Below, piece after piece: positions 45,940 to 55,900 of a DNA stretch of 64,000 nucleotides; position 1 is the first letter of the stretch, and each line of letters starts with the position of its first letter. A program made the translations under genes and the position numbers. Location: positions 620,001 to 684,000 of the forward strand of contig NZ_JAILYM010000002.1 in NCBI RefSeq assembly GCF_020179425.1. The letters are read 5' to 3'. Source of the stretch: Novosphingobium percolationis. Lineage in GTDB: Bacteria > Pseudomonadota > Alphaproteobacteria > Sphingomonadales > Sphingomonadaceae. The notes below the pieces were generated by a model, which saw only the letters and a program-made list of their open reading frames with translations, was not told where the DNA came from and did no database searches.

Positions 45940-47376
45940 ATGGTTCAGCTGAAAGACGTCTACCCGCTCTATCTCAACAACAAGGCGGTGCAGCCCAACG
46001 CCGACCTTGCGGTGACCGACAAGTTCACCGGCGAAATCGCGTTCCGCACCGCGTTGGCGACGCCCGACGTGATCGACGAGGCCATCGCGGGCGCCGTGCG
46101 CGCGGCCCCTGCCATGGCCAAGCTGGCGTCCTACGAAAAACGCGAGGTGCTCGATCATTGCGTGCGTCGTTTCAGCGAGCGCAAGGACGAGCTGGCCTAT
46201 GCCCTGTGCGTCGAGGCGGGCAAGCCGATCGCGGATTCCGAAGGCGAGGTGGGCCGCCTGATCGACACCTTCCGCATCGCCGCCGAAGAAGCGACGCGCA
46301 ACTATGGCGAGGTCCAGCCGCTCGACATTTCCCCGCGCGCCAAGGGCTACATGGGGATGTGGAAGCGCGTGCCGATCGGGCCGTGCAGCTTCATCTCGCC
46401 GTTCAACTTCCCGCTGAACCTTGCCGCGCACAAGATCGCGCCCGCGATCGCCGTCGGCTGCCCCTTCGTGATGAAGCCCGCCAGCCTGACGCCGCTGGGC
46501 GCGATCATCATGGGCGAAGTGCTGGCCGAATGCGACGTGCTGCCCGAAGGCGCGTTCTCGATCCTGCCCGCCAGCCGCGACGGGGCGGACCTGTTCACCA
46601 CCGACGAACGATTGAAGCTGCTATCGTTCACCGGGTCGCCCGGTGTCGGCTGGGAACTGAAGGCCAAGGCGGGCAAGAAGAAGGTCGTGCTGGAACTCGG
46701 CGGCAATGCGGCGGTCGTGGTCGACAAGGATGCCGATCTCGACCACGCGCTCGCGCGGATCGTGTTCGGCGGGTACTACCAGTCGGGCCAGAGCTGCATC
46801 CACGTGCAGCGCGTGATCATCCACGAGGACATCTACGACACCTTCCGCGACATGCTGGCGGCGAAGGTGAAGACGCTGGTTTCGGGCGATCCCAAGGCGC
46901 GCGACACTTTCATCGGGCCGATGATTTCCGAAAAGGAGGCGCGGCGGCTGAAAGGCTGGATCGACGCGGCGGTGGCGGGCGGCGCAAGGCTGCTGGCGGG
47001 CGGCGGCTGCGAGGGCGCGATGCTGGAAGCGGCCTTGCTCGAAAACGTCGATCGCAGGAGCGACCTCTATGTCGAGGAAGCGTTCGGGCCGGTGGTGACG
47101 CTGTCGAAATTCTCGATCTGGGAGCAGGCACTGGCCGAAGTGAACGATTCGAAGTTCGGGCTTCAGGCCGGGCTGTTCACACGCGACATCCACAAGGTGC
47201 TCGACGCGTGGGACGATCTGGAGGTGGGCGGCATCGTGGTGAATGACGTGTCGTCGTACCGCGTTGACAACATGCCCTATGGCGGGGTCAAGGATTCGGG
47301 CCTCGGACGCGAAGGCATCCGCTTCGCGATCGAGGACATGACCGAGATTCGCAACATGGTGATCCGGCGCGTGTGA
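45940..47376 (+). CDS. aldehyde dehydrogenase
   Basis: A 478-residue NAD(P)-dependent aldehyde dehydrogenase. Motifs are CSFISPFNFPLNLAAHKIAP, the nucleotide loop FTGSPGVGWELKAKAG, catalytic Glu in VVLELGGNAAVVV and catalytic Cys in YYQSGQSCIHVQRVI. The late PYGGVKDSGLGREGIRFAIE is also typical. It oxidises an aldehyde to its acid in the cytosol. It is probably in a unit with the preceding ThDP enzyme. The aldehyde is not known. Confidence 0.92.
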   Translation: MVQLKDVYPLYLNNKAVQPNADLAVTDKFTGEIAFRTALATPDVIDEAIAGAVRAAPAMAKLASYEKREVLDHCVRRFSERKDELAYALCVEAGKPIADSEGEVGRLIDTFRIAAEEATRNYGEVQPLDISPRAKGYMGMWKRVPIGPCSFISPFNFPLNLAAHKIAPAIAVGCPFVMKPASLTPLGAIIMGEVLAECDVLPEGAFSILPASRDGADLFTTDERLKLLSFTGSPGVGWELKAKAGKKKVVLELGGNAAVVVDKDADLDHALARIVFGGYYQSGQSCIHVQRVIIHEDIYDTFRDMLAAKVKTLVSGDPKARDTFIGPMISEKEARRLKGWIDAAVAGGARLLAGGGCEGAMLEAALLENVDRRSDLYVEEAFGPVVTLSKFSIWEQALAEVNDSKFGLQAGLFTRDIHKVLDAWDDLEVGGIVVNDVSSYRVDNMPYGGVKDSGLGREGIRFAIEDMTEIRNMVIRRV

Positions 47377-47471
47377 GGGCGGGGGGGAACTTTGCCCAAG
47401 GTCCGTCCAGAATGGGACCAAGTCGCTGTGGAAACTGCCTTAACCGCAGCCTTGGCGCGACATTTCCGGGC

Positions 47472-47500
47472 TTGAACCGAAACGGTGACAAGCATAGGCT
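47472..47500 (+). promoter_or_regulatory. candidate promoter of the multiheme cytochrome operon
   Basis: TTGAAC (47472-47477) and TAGGCT (47495-47500) are 17 bases apart, 97 bases before the first cytochrome gene, in the 220-base gap after the aldehyde dehydrogenase. The -35 agrees at five of six positions with TTGACA, while the -10 is weaker. Confidence 0.4.
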
Positions 47501-47596
47501 CGCCAAAAGGGGTCGCATTGCGAGAACTTCCGCGAAGGCGGGGCGCAAGGGGTAAAGGCCCCGGCGTGCCGTGACGTGCGGCAGGAACGAGGGGCA

Positions 47597-49012
47597 ATGC
47601 AGGGCACATCCACGTCGTTGCGGCAGCTTTTGGCTGCCTGCCGGACCGCGCCGCGCGCCGGGTGGGCGGCCGTGCTGCTGTGTCTCGCGATGGCGAGCGC
47701 CGCGCTCAGCGCCGCGTTGCTCGCGCCTGCGCCGCTCAAGGCGGAAAGCGCTGCGTCAAGCGATCGCGCGCATCAGGGCGTGGCCTCGTGCGCGGGCTCT
47801 ACCTGCCATGGCCGATCGGTGCCCAGCGGCACCCCGGTGCGTCAGGACGAACTCGCGCGCTGGCAGGAGGAAAGCTCGCCCGGCGGAGCGCATAGCCGTG
47901 CCTGGCGCGTGGTCGAAGGCCCGCGCGGGCAGGAAATCGCGCGCAGGCTGGGCCTCGATGGCGCGGGCGTGCAGCGCGAATGCGCGGGTTGCCATGCCTC
48001 GCCGGGCGCCGTCCGGCTGTCCGATGGCGTCGATTGCGAGGCCTGCCACGGGGCCGCGGGCGGCTGGCTCTCCACGCACTATGCCGTGGGGGCGAGTCAT
48101 CGCCGCAACGTGGCGCAGGGCATGACCGACCTGGTCGTTCCCGCCGTGCGCGCGCAGGTCTGCCTCGATTGCCACCTTTCAGGCGACGGGCGCGGGCAGT
48201 TCATCGCGCACCGGATCATGGCGGCGGGGCATCCGCGCATCTCGTTCGAGCTGGACCTGTTCTCGACGCTGCAGGCGCACCACGACGAGGATGCCGACTA
48301 TGTCCAGCGCAAGGGGGGCCGCACCAATTCCGTGCGGATGTGGGCGGTGGGCCAGGCCGAGGCGGTGCAGCGCAGCCTTGAACTGTTCAGCCAGCCGGGC
48401 AAGGCCAGCGCCGGGATCTTCCCCGAATTCACCTTCTACGACTGCCATTCGTGCCACCGCCGCATCATCGACGGCGAGGACGCGCACGTGACGGCGGTGC
48501 CCAATCCCGGTCGACCGATCCCGCAGGGGATGCCGCCGTTCAACGACGAGAACATGATCATGTTGCTGGCCGCGGCCAAGGTGATCGCGCCCGATCTGGC
48601 AGGGCCGTTCGATGCCCGGGCCAAGGCGTTCCACCGCGCCATGGCCGCCAACCGCGCAGAAACGGTCGCCGCGGCGCAGGCGCTGCGCCAGAGCGCACAG
48701 GCGCTTTCGGCGCGGATGTCGGGCGCGGAGTTCGGGCGCGAGCGCACGTTCGCGATCATGGACGCCATTGCCAGCGATGCGATTTCCGACCGCTTCACCG
48801 ACTATGAAGGTTCGGTGCAGTCGGTCATGGCGATCGACACGCTGCTGAACGGCATGGTCAATGCAGGGCAGGTCTCAGGCGCAGCGGCCACGGGCCTGCG
48901 CGTGCAGATCAACCAGGCCTATGCGGCGGTGAAGGAGCCCAACGGCTATCGCCCGATCGCCTTCCGCCAAGCGCTGGGCGGCGCGATCCGTTCGATCCGG
49001 AGCCTGCGCTGA
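47597..49012 (+). CDS. pentaheme c-type cytochrome (c554-like)
   Basis: A 471-residue exported cytochrome with five haem sites: CX4CH at 65-71 (CAGSTCH), then CXXCH at 129 (CAGCH), 147 (CEACH), 189 (CLDCH) and 283 (CHSCH). A hydrophobic N-terminal stretch (AAVLLCLAMASAALSAALLA) serves as signal peptide or anchor. The first site is the wider kind known from cytochrome c3. After residue 300 it is helical with no haem. It resembles the cytochrome c554 group and probably carries electrons in the periplasm. The ATG at 47597 follows GAGGGG. It is the first gene of the operon and overlaps the next by one base. Confidence 0.85.
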   Translation: MQGTSTSLRQLLAACRTAPRAGWAAVLLCLAMASAALSAALLAPAPLKAESAASSDRAHQGVASCAGSTCHGRSVPSGTPVRQDELARWQEESSPGGAHSRAWRVVEGPRGQEIARRLGLDGAGVQRECAGCHASPGAVRLSDGVDCEACHGAAGGWLSTHYAVGASHRRNVAQGMTDLVVPAVRAQVCLDCHLSGDGRGQFIAHRIMAAGHPRISFELDLFSTLQAHHDEDADYVQRKGGRTNSVRMWAVGQAEAVQRSLELFSQPGKASAGIFPEFTFYDCHSCHRRIIDGEDAHVTAVPNPGRPIPQGMPPFNDENMIMLLAAAKVIAPDLAGPFDARAKAFHRAMAANRAETVAAAQALRQSAQALSARMSGAEFGRERTFAIMDAIASDAISDRFTDYEGSVQSVMAIDTLLNGMVNAGQVSGAAATGLRVQINQAYAAVKEPNGYRPIAFRQALGGAIRSIRSLR

Positions 49013-50988
49013 TGGGACTCGCAGCTTTCAGGAAAGCGCCGGTCGGGCTGGTTTCCGCGCTCTCGCTGGCGCTGGCCGGGTGCGGCGGCGGGGATTCGTC
49101 GGGGTCGGTCGCGCCGCAGCCCACGTCCACGCCGGGAACCGGGCGGCTCTATCCCGAACTGGCGTCGGAATCGCTGAGCGTGTCCGACGTGCAGAAAGTG
49201 GTGGCGCAAGCCGTGGGCGAGGCGCAGGCCCGCAGCAAGCCTGCGGTGATCGCGGTGGTCGATCGCGTGGGCAACGTGCTGGCTGTCTATCACATGAACG
49301 GCGCGCCCATGACCATGACGGTCAACACGCGCAGCGGGGCGGGCACGCCGATCGGCGGCGACAACGTGCTTCCGGGCAAGCTTCTGCCCTCTGCGGCGGG
49401 CGCCATCGCCAAGGCTGTGACGGCGGCCTATCTCTCTTCCAGCGGAAACGCCTTTTCCACGCGCACGGCGAGCATGATCGTGCAGCAGCATTTCCCGCCC
49501 GCGCCGAACACGCCGGGGCTGGAAAGCGGGCCGCTGTTCGGCGTGCAGTTCAGCCAGTTGCCCTGTTCAGATCTCAACACCCGCTTCGCCAGCGCTGGCG
49601 GAAGCGGCGCGTTCATCGGGCCGAAGCGTTCGCCGTTGGGGCTGTCGGCCGATCCCGGCGGGCTGCCGCTCTACAAGAACGGGGTGGTCGTCGGCGCTGT
49701 CGGCGTGATGGCGGACGAGGACTACGGCTTTGATCCGGACGTCACCGATGTCGACAACGATGCCGAGGAATATGCCGCGCTGGCGGGCATCCAGGGCTTC
49801 GAACCGCCTGCCGCGATCCGCGCGGACAAGATTCCGGTCGATGGCACAACGCTGCGCTTTACCGATGCGGTCGTCGGCAATCTGCACCCGCTCAAGAGCG
49901 ACTATGCCGCGATCGACGGGACGGGCGGTACGCTGCTGCCGGTGACCGGCTATTTCGCGGGGGCGATCATCGCGGGCACGGCTTATGGCAGCGAAGGCAG
50001 CGGCTTCCGCTACGCCACGAGCGCGGAGTTCTCCAACCCCGATGCCTTCGTGCTGACCGATGGTGCGGGCAGGAACCGCTTTCCGATCCGGGCGGGCAGC
50101 GATGGCGCAGACGTGGGGCAGGCGCTGAGCGCGGCCGAAGTGCGCAGCGTGATGGAAGCGGCGTTCACCGTGATGAGCCGTGCGCGCGCGCAGATCCGCC
50201 GTCCGCTCGACAGCCGCGCCGAAGTGACGATCTCGGTGGTTGATACTTACGGCACGCCGCTGGGCGTGGTGCGCGCCCCCGATGCGCCGATCTTCGGAAC
50301 CGACGTTTCGCTGCAGAAGGCGCGGACGGCGGCGTTCTTTTCGAACAAGGTGGCGGCGAGCCAGTTGCTGGGCGATGGCGATGACGGGGTGGCCGGTCAT
50401 GTGGCGGCGGCGCGCACGTTCCTGGGGGATCCGAACGCGCTGACCGGGACCAAGGCCTTTGCCGACCGTTCGGGCGGGAACCTGTCGCGGCCCTATTTCC
50501 CCGATGGCGAAGTGGGTCGGCCCAATGGCCCGCTCTCGCTGCCGATCGACCAGTGGAGTCCGTTTGCCACGGGGCTGCAGAGTTTGTTGATCGCCAACGA
50601 TCTGTTCGCGCACGTGGGCTTTGTCACCGGGGCGAGCGGCACCGACGTCAAGCACCAGTGCAGCAACGTGCCCGATGCGCCGGGCGGCAAGAAGCGGCTT
50701 GCCAACGGCATCCAGATATTCCCCGGTTCGGTGCCGATCTATCGCGGCACGCAACTGGTCGGCGCAATCGGCGTTTCGGGCGACGGTATCGATCAGGACG
50801 ACATGATCGCCTTCCTCGGGGCGAACGATGGCGGGCAGAAGGTGGGCGGAATCGGCAATGCGCCCAAGGACATGCGCGCCGACACGATCGTCGTGAACGT
50901 GGGCGAGGGCGTGCGGCTGCGCTACGTCAACTGCCCGTTCGCGCCGTTCCTTGATACCGACAAGCAGAACGTCTGCGAGGGCCTGTGA
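49012..50988 (+). CDS. lipoprotein with two HbpS/GlcG-like domains
   Basis: A 658-residue protein with a lipoprotein signal (SLALAGC, Cys 24). Two GlcG/HbpS (DUF336) type domains follow, about residues 55-330 and 385-640. Each has the pattern of a helix, AVVDRVGNVLAVYHMNG or VVDTYGTPLGVVRAPDA, an A/S-rich helix region (KARTAAFFSNK in the second) and GLPLYKNGVVVGAVGVMAD or GSVPIYRGTQLVGAIGVSGD. Members of this fold bind haem or act as sensors, but no firm role is known for the double form. It should be tethered to a membrane. Start ATG overlaps the upstream stop (TGATG); its stop overlaps the next start (GTGA). It has no CXXCH motif. Confidence 0.8.
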   Translation: MGLAAFRKAPVGLVSALSLALAGCGGGDSSGSVAPQPTSTPGTGRLYPELASESLSVSDVQKVVAQAVGEAQARSKPAVIAVVDRVGNVLAVYHMNGAPMTMTVNTRSGAGTPIGGDNVLPGKLLPSAAGAIAKAVTAAYLSSSGNAFSTRTASMIVQQHFPPAPNTPGLESGPLFGVQFSQLPCSDLNTRFASAGGSGAFIGPKRSPLGLSADPGGLPLYKNGVVVGAVGVMADEDYGFDPDVTDVDNDAEEYAALAGIQGFEPPAAIRADKIPVDGTTLRFTDAVVGNLHPLKSDYAAIDGTGGTLLPVTGYFAGAIIAGTAYGSEGSGFRYATSAEFSNPDAFVLTDGAGRNRFPIRAGSDGADVGQALSAAEVRSVMEAAFTVMSRARAQIRRPLDSRAEVTISVVDTYGTPLGVVRAPDAPIFGTDVSLQKARTAAFFSNKVAASQLLGDGDDGVAGHVAAARTFLGDPNALTGTKAFADRSGGNLSRPYFPDGEVGRPNGPLSLPIDQWSPFATGLQSLLIANDLFAHVGFVTGASGTDVKHQCSNVPDAPGGKKRLANGIQIFPGSVPIYRGTQLVGAIGVSGDGIDQDDMIAFLGANDGGQKVGGIGNAPKDMRADTIVVNVGEGVRLRYVNCPFAPFLDTDKQNVCEGL

Positions 50989-52925
50989 TCGCGGCCTCGC
51001 TCCTCGTCGCCCCGGCGCTGGCCCTGGCCGAGCCGGTGTCGCAGGCGCAGCCGACGACCGCGCCCGAAGGCACGGGCGCGGCGCCGGGCACCGGGACGGC
51101 GGAGGACGTGCTGCTTGATGGGCGGCGCCGGCCCGGGTTCGAGAAGCAGCTTCCCGACAAGGTCGAGCAGGACAACCCCGGCGCGGTCAACGCGCCCGAA
51201 CCCGAAGCGTTCTATGAAAAGTACGATGGCGAAGGGCCGCTCGATTCGCTGAGCCTCGATGTCGCGGTGCCCGATCGCTGGCGCATCGTTTCGTCGCTGT
51301 GCCCCACGAAAGACGCGAAGACCGGCGTGACCGACCGCGCCATTTTCACGCTCTATCCCAACCTTGCGGCGGCCTGCCATTCCAAGGCCGATCCCTTTCA
51401 CCACAACCTGCTGAAGGGCGACCAGCCGCTCGCGCGGGGCAAGCGACCGGGCTTCCTCAAGGGCGACGACTGGTTCCTGATCCTCAACGGCGTGTCCGAC
51501 ACCGTGATCGAGCCGCGCAGCTTCCCGATTCCGGTGGGCAACCAGACGACCGCCAATCCGGGCGAGAACGACACCTTCGGGCGCTCGAACAGCCTGGTCC
51601 TGTCGCAGACCTTCATCGTCGGCGCATCGCTGCTCAAGGGGCTGACCGCGTTCAAGCCGCCGGTCGTGGAATACCGCCTGGTGCTGGCGGGCAACATCAA
51701 CCGCGTGCAGGTTCCTGCGCGGCGCGTGCTCTATGTCGAACCGTCGAAGGGCACGACCCGCACCGATGGCTTCATCGGCGTGCAGGAAGCCTTCGTCGAT
51801 TACCACATCGGGCGGTTCGACACGAAGCGGTTCGACTTCGTGAGCCTGCGCGCCGGGATCCAGCCGTTCCAGTCGGATTTCCGGGGTTTCCTGTTTCAGG
51901 ACAACCAGTTGGGCCTGCGCCTGTTCGGCAACCGCGACAACAACCGCTGGCAGTTCAACCTCGCCGCGTTTTGGCGGATCGAGAAGGACACCAACACCGG
52001 GCTCAACGACTTCACCAAGCCGCTGCGGCGCGACTGGATCCTGACCGGCAATCTCTATCGCCAGGATTTCCCGGTGGTGGGCCTGACCAGCCAGGTCTCG
52101 GTCACGTACAACCGCAACCGCGAGGACCGGATCTACATCGACGACAACGGTTTTCCGGTGCGGCCCGCGCTGATGGGCACGCTGCGTCCGCGCGAATATG
52201 ATGTGACCTACCTCGGCTATGCGGTCGACGGGCATTTCGGGCGGATCAACCTGACGGGGCAGGTCTATGGCGCGCTGGGGCAGGACCGGAACAACTTCCT
52301 GACCGACAAGCCGACCGCGATCCGCGCGTTCATGGCTGCCGCCGAGGCGAGCTATGACAAGGACTGGATGCGCTTTCGCCTTTCAGGGCTTTGGGCCAGC
52401 GGCGACAGCGACCCCTATGACAAGGTCGAGGGCGGGTTCGACGCGATTTCGGAGAACCCGCAGTTTGCAGGCGCCGATACCTCGTACTGGATTCGCCAGT
52501 CGATCCCGTTTGCGGGCGGGGGCCGGGTGATCTCGGTCAACGGGCGCAACGGCATTCTCAATTCGCTGCGCTCGTCAAAGGACGAGGGCCAGTCGAACTT
52601 CACCAATCCCGGCACCGTGCTGGCCGGGATCGGCGGTGATTTCGACCTGACGCCCAACTTGCGCGTTTCGACGAACGCCAACCATCTCTGGTTCCAGAAC
52701 ACCAAGATCATGCAGGTTCTTCGGAATGAAGGCTCGATCCCCAAGAGCATCGGCTGGGATCTTTCGGTGTCCACGATCTGGCGGCCCAAGGCGGCGCAGA
52801 ACGTGGTGTTCCGCCTTTCGGGCGCGATGCTGGCGGCAGGATCGGGCTTCCGCGACCTGTTCGACCAGCGCGGCCACGGGCAGCAGTTCTATTCCGTTCT
52901 CGCCAACGCGACTCTGGCGTTCTGA
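50985..52925 (+). CDS. predicted outer-membrane beta-barrel protein of the cytochrome operon
   Basis: A 646-residue protein which I do not recognise by family. After a short hydrophobic N-terminus (MIAASLLVAPALALAEP) and a linker of about 80 residues, the sequence shows alternating polar/aromatic strands (RWQFNLAAFWRIEKDTNTGL, REYDVTYLGYAVDGHFGRIN) and ends in an aromatic strand FYSVLANATLAF. The terminal Phe is the BAM assembly signal. So it looks like a porin that could house a cytochrome, as MtrB does, but the sequence is not obviously MtrB-like. The start is a GTG at 50985 in a GTGA overlap. The signal peptide has no basic residue near the start, which is unusual. Confidence 0.72.
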   Translation: MIAASLLVAPALALAEPVSQAQPTTAPEGTGAAPGTGTAEDVLLDGRRRPGFEKQLPDKVEQDNPGAVNAPEPEAFYEKYDGEGPLDSLSLDVAVPDRWRIVSSLCPTKDAKTGVTDRAIFTLYPNLAAACHSKADPFHHNLLKGDQPLARGKRPGFLKGDDWFLILNGVSDTVIEPRSFPIPVGNQTTANPGENDTFGRSNSLVLSQTFIVGASLLKGLTAFKPPVVEYRLVLAGNINRVQVPARRVLYVEPSKGTTRTDGFIGVQEAFVDYHIGRFDTKRFDFVSLRAGIQPFQSDFRGFLFQDNQLGLRLFGNRDNNRWQFNLAAFWRIEKDTNTGLNDFTKPLRRDWILTGNLYRQDFPVVGLTSQVSVTYNRNREDRIYIDDNGFPVRPALMGTLRPREYDVTYLGYAVDGHFGRINLTGQVYGALGQDRNNFLTDKPTAIRAFMAAAEASYDKDWMRFRLSGLWASGDSDPYDKVEGGFDAISENPQFAGADTSYWIRQSIPFAGGGRVISVNGRNGILNSLRSSKDEGQSNFTNPGTVLAGIGGDFDLTPNLRVSTNANHLWFQNTKIMQVLRNEGSIPKSIGWDLSVSTIWRPKAAQNVVFRLSGAMLAAGSGFRDLFDQRGHGQQFYSVLANATLAF

Positions 52926-55900
52926 TGGTGCGCGCGATGACTCTCGATCTTTCCGCCCCTTCGCTCCGCCGCCGTCTTGCCATGTGGCTGGCGCTGGTTC
53001 TGGCGGCGCTGCTGGTGCCCACCGCGCTGTGGGCCTCGGGCGAGGAAATTCCGCAGAAGGTCACGCATACCCGCGCGCCGCCTGCGCCGCGCGTTCAGCC
53101 GGGCGACACAGTGCAAGAGCAGTGGGCCAACGTCGACCGCGCCAATGCGGGCTGCGTTTCGTGCCACACGCAGAGCGACCACCGGACGATGCACGCCAGC
53201 CCCGCCGTGGTGCTGTCGTGCGCGGATTGCCATGGCGGCAATACCAAGGTGATCGCCGATCGCCGCTGGAGCCGGGGTTCGATCGACTATCTGGCGGCGC
53301 TGAAGGACGCGCACGTGCTGCCGCGCTTTCCCGGCGCGTGGGGCTGGCCCAGCTCGGCCAATCCGAAGCGGTCCTATGCGCTGCTGGCCAAGGAAAGCCC
53401 GGAGTTCATCCGCTTCGTCAATCCGTCGGACTATCGCGTCGCGCGCGATGCCTGCGGGGCCTGCCACATGCAGATGATCGAGGCGTCGGAACGTTCGCTG
53501 ATGAGCACGGGCGCGATGCTGTGGGGCGGGGCGGCGTATAATAACGGCATCGTGCCGTTCAAGAACTACATGTTCGGCGAAAGCTTCACCCGCAAGGGCG
53601 AGCCCGCGCTGCTCAAGTCGGCCTCGACGCAGATCGGCGCCGACGGCAAGCCGATGTGGGGCACCGTCACGCCCGCCGAAAAGGCGCGCGGCGCGCTGCC
53701 GATCCTCTATCCGCTGCCGCGCTGGAACTCGATCCCTCCGGGCGACGTGTTCCGCGTGTTCGAGGACGGCGGGCGCACGATCAATCCGCAGTTCCCCGAA
53801 ATCGGCCTGCCCAATTCCACTGGCTCGATCCAGAAGCTGGAGGAGCCGGGGCGGCCGGATCTCAAGCAATCCAATCGCGGCGCGGCTACGGGCCTGCGCG
53901 TGGCGATCCCGGTGCTGAACATCCACAAGACGCGCCTGAACGACCCGTTCCTGTTCCAGATGGGCACCAACGACCAGCCGGGCGACTACCGCTCGTCGGG
54001 CTGCGCGGCGTGCCACGTGATCTACGCCAACGACCGCGAGCCGCGCCATTCCTCGCTATATGGCAAGTGCGGGCGCGACGGGCAGACGATCACCGTCGAT
54101 CCGACGATCAACGGCTTGCGCGAAGGCGAACACCGCACCGGCGCCTATGGCACGTATGATGTCGCCAAGGAGCATCACGAGGAGCGGGTGCGCTCCACGG
54201 TGCTCGGCGGCAAGGGCAAGTACCTCGGCGGCGATGCTTCGGACCCCGAGGAAAGCGCTGATATGGCGGGCGATTGCGCGCGCGCCATCGCGTCTGCCGA
54301 ACAGCTGACCTTTGCCCCCGCGCAGGGCGTGGCCCCGCACGGCTCGGCCGACGATCACCGCATGGGCCAAGCCGAGGCACACGCGGCGGCGGGGCTGGAT
54401 GCCAAGGGCCATGCCAAGGGCGGGGAGGGGATGCACGGCCCTGCCGCCGGGGGCTACGTGCCGATGCAGGAGCGCGAGCGCGGGCACCCGCTGGTCCACG
54501 CCTTCACCCGCGCGATCCCGACGGCGCAGTGCATGAACTGCCACATGCACCAGCCGAACATCTTCCTGAACACCTACCTCGGCTACATCATGTGGGACTA
54601 TGAATCCGACGCGCCGAGGATGTGGCCGGGCCGCGAGAACGCCTCGCCCCGTCCAGAAGGCCTGACCGACGCGCAGTGGCAGAAGGCATTCAAGACGCAG
54701 TTCCATCCCACCATGGTCGAGGCGCGCGAAGTGCTCGATCGCAATCCCGAGGGCGCGTCGGCGCGCGGCCTGTGGCGCGATGTCGAATTCCTGCGCAACG
54801 TCTATGACCTCAACGCGGGCAACAAGGACACGCAGTTTGCCGATTACCACGGCCACGGCTGGAACTTCCGCGCCATCCTGAAGCGCGACCGGCGCGGCAA
54901 TCTGCTGGACGATCAGGGCGACATGACGAGCTATGGCACCGACAAGGCGCACATCGTCAGCCCCGACGATCCGGAAAAGTGGCGCAAGGCCGGGGAAGGC
55001 AAGTTCGTCGATCCGGGCTATGACAATCCCGGCAAGTCGGTGCACATGATGGACATCCACGCGCAGGTCGGGATGCAGTGCGCCGATTGTCACTTCGCGC
55101 AGGACAGCCACGGCAACGGGTTGATCTATGGCGAAGTCGCCAACGCGGTGGAAATCGGCTGCAAGGATTGCCACGGCACGCCCGATGCCTTGCCCACGCT
55201 GCTGACCTCGAACCTTGCCGCGCCCAAGGGCGGCACCAACCTGTCGCTGCTGCGCAATGCCGATGGCCAGCGCCGCTTCGAATGGACCGTCGAGAACGGC
55301 CGGCGCGTGCTGCTGCAACGCTCGATCATCGATCCCAAACTGACCTGGCGCGTCAGCCTCGTGAACGAATCGGTCGATCCGCAGTATCAGGGCGTGGTCG
55401 AACCGAACGGCAAGCCGGTGTTCAACCCCAAGGCCGCGCGCGCCAAGCTGATGGCGAAGTCCGCCGCCGAGGACGGGATGTACCGCTTCGGTCTTGGCAT
55501 CCCCAAGGAAGCGCGCGCGCACCGCGACGACGACATGGCGTGCTTCACCTGCCACCTCAGCTGGTCGACGAGCTGCGCGGGCTGCCACCTGCCGATCGAG
55601 GCCAACTGGAAGAGCGCGGTCCACAAGTACGAGGAAGACTACACCCGCAACTATGCGACCTATAACCCGCAGGTCGCGCGCGACGACATGTTCCAGTTGG
55701 GCAAGCACCAGCGCAACAAGTCGTCGGGCAGCGATCCGGTGCAGTTCGATGCGGCGGGTAACCCGGTTTCGGGCAAGGCCATCACCGCGCCGATCCGCTC
55801 CAGCTCGGCGCTGATCCTGTCGTCGACCAACATCAACCGCGAACGCATCTACGTGCAGCAGCCGCCGATTTCGGCGATCGGCTACTCGTCGCAGGCCTTT

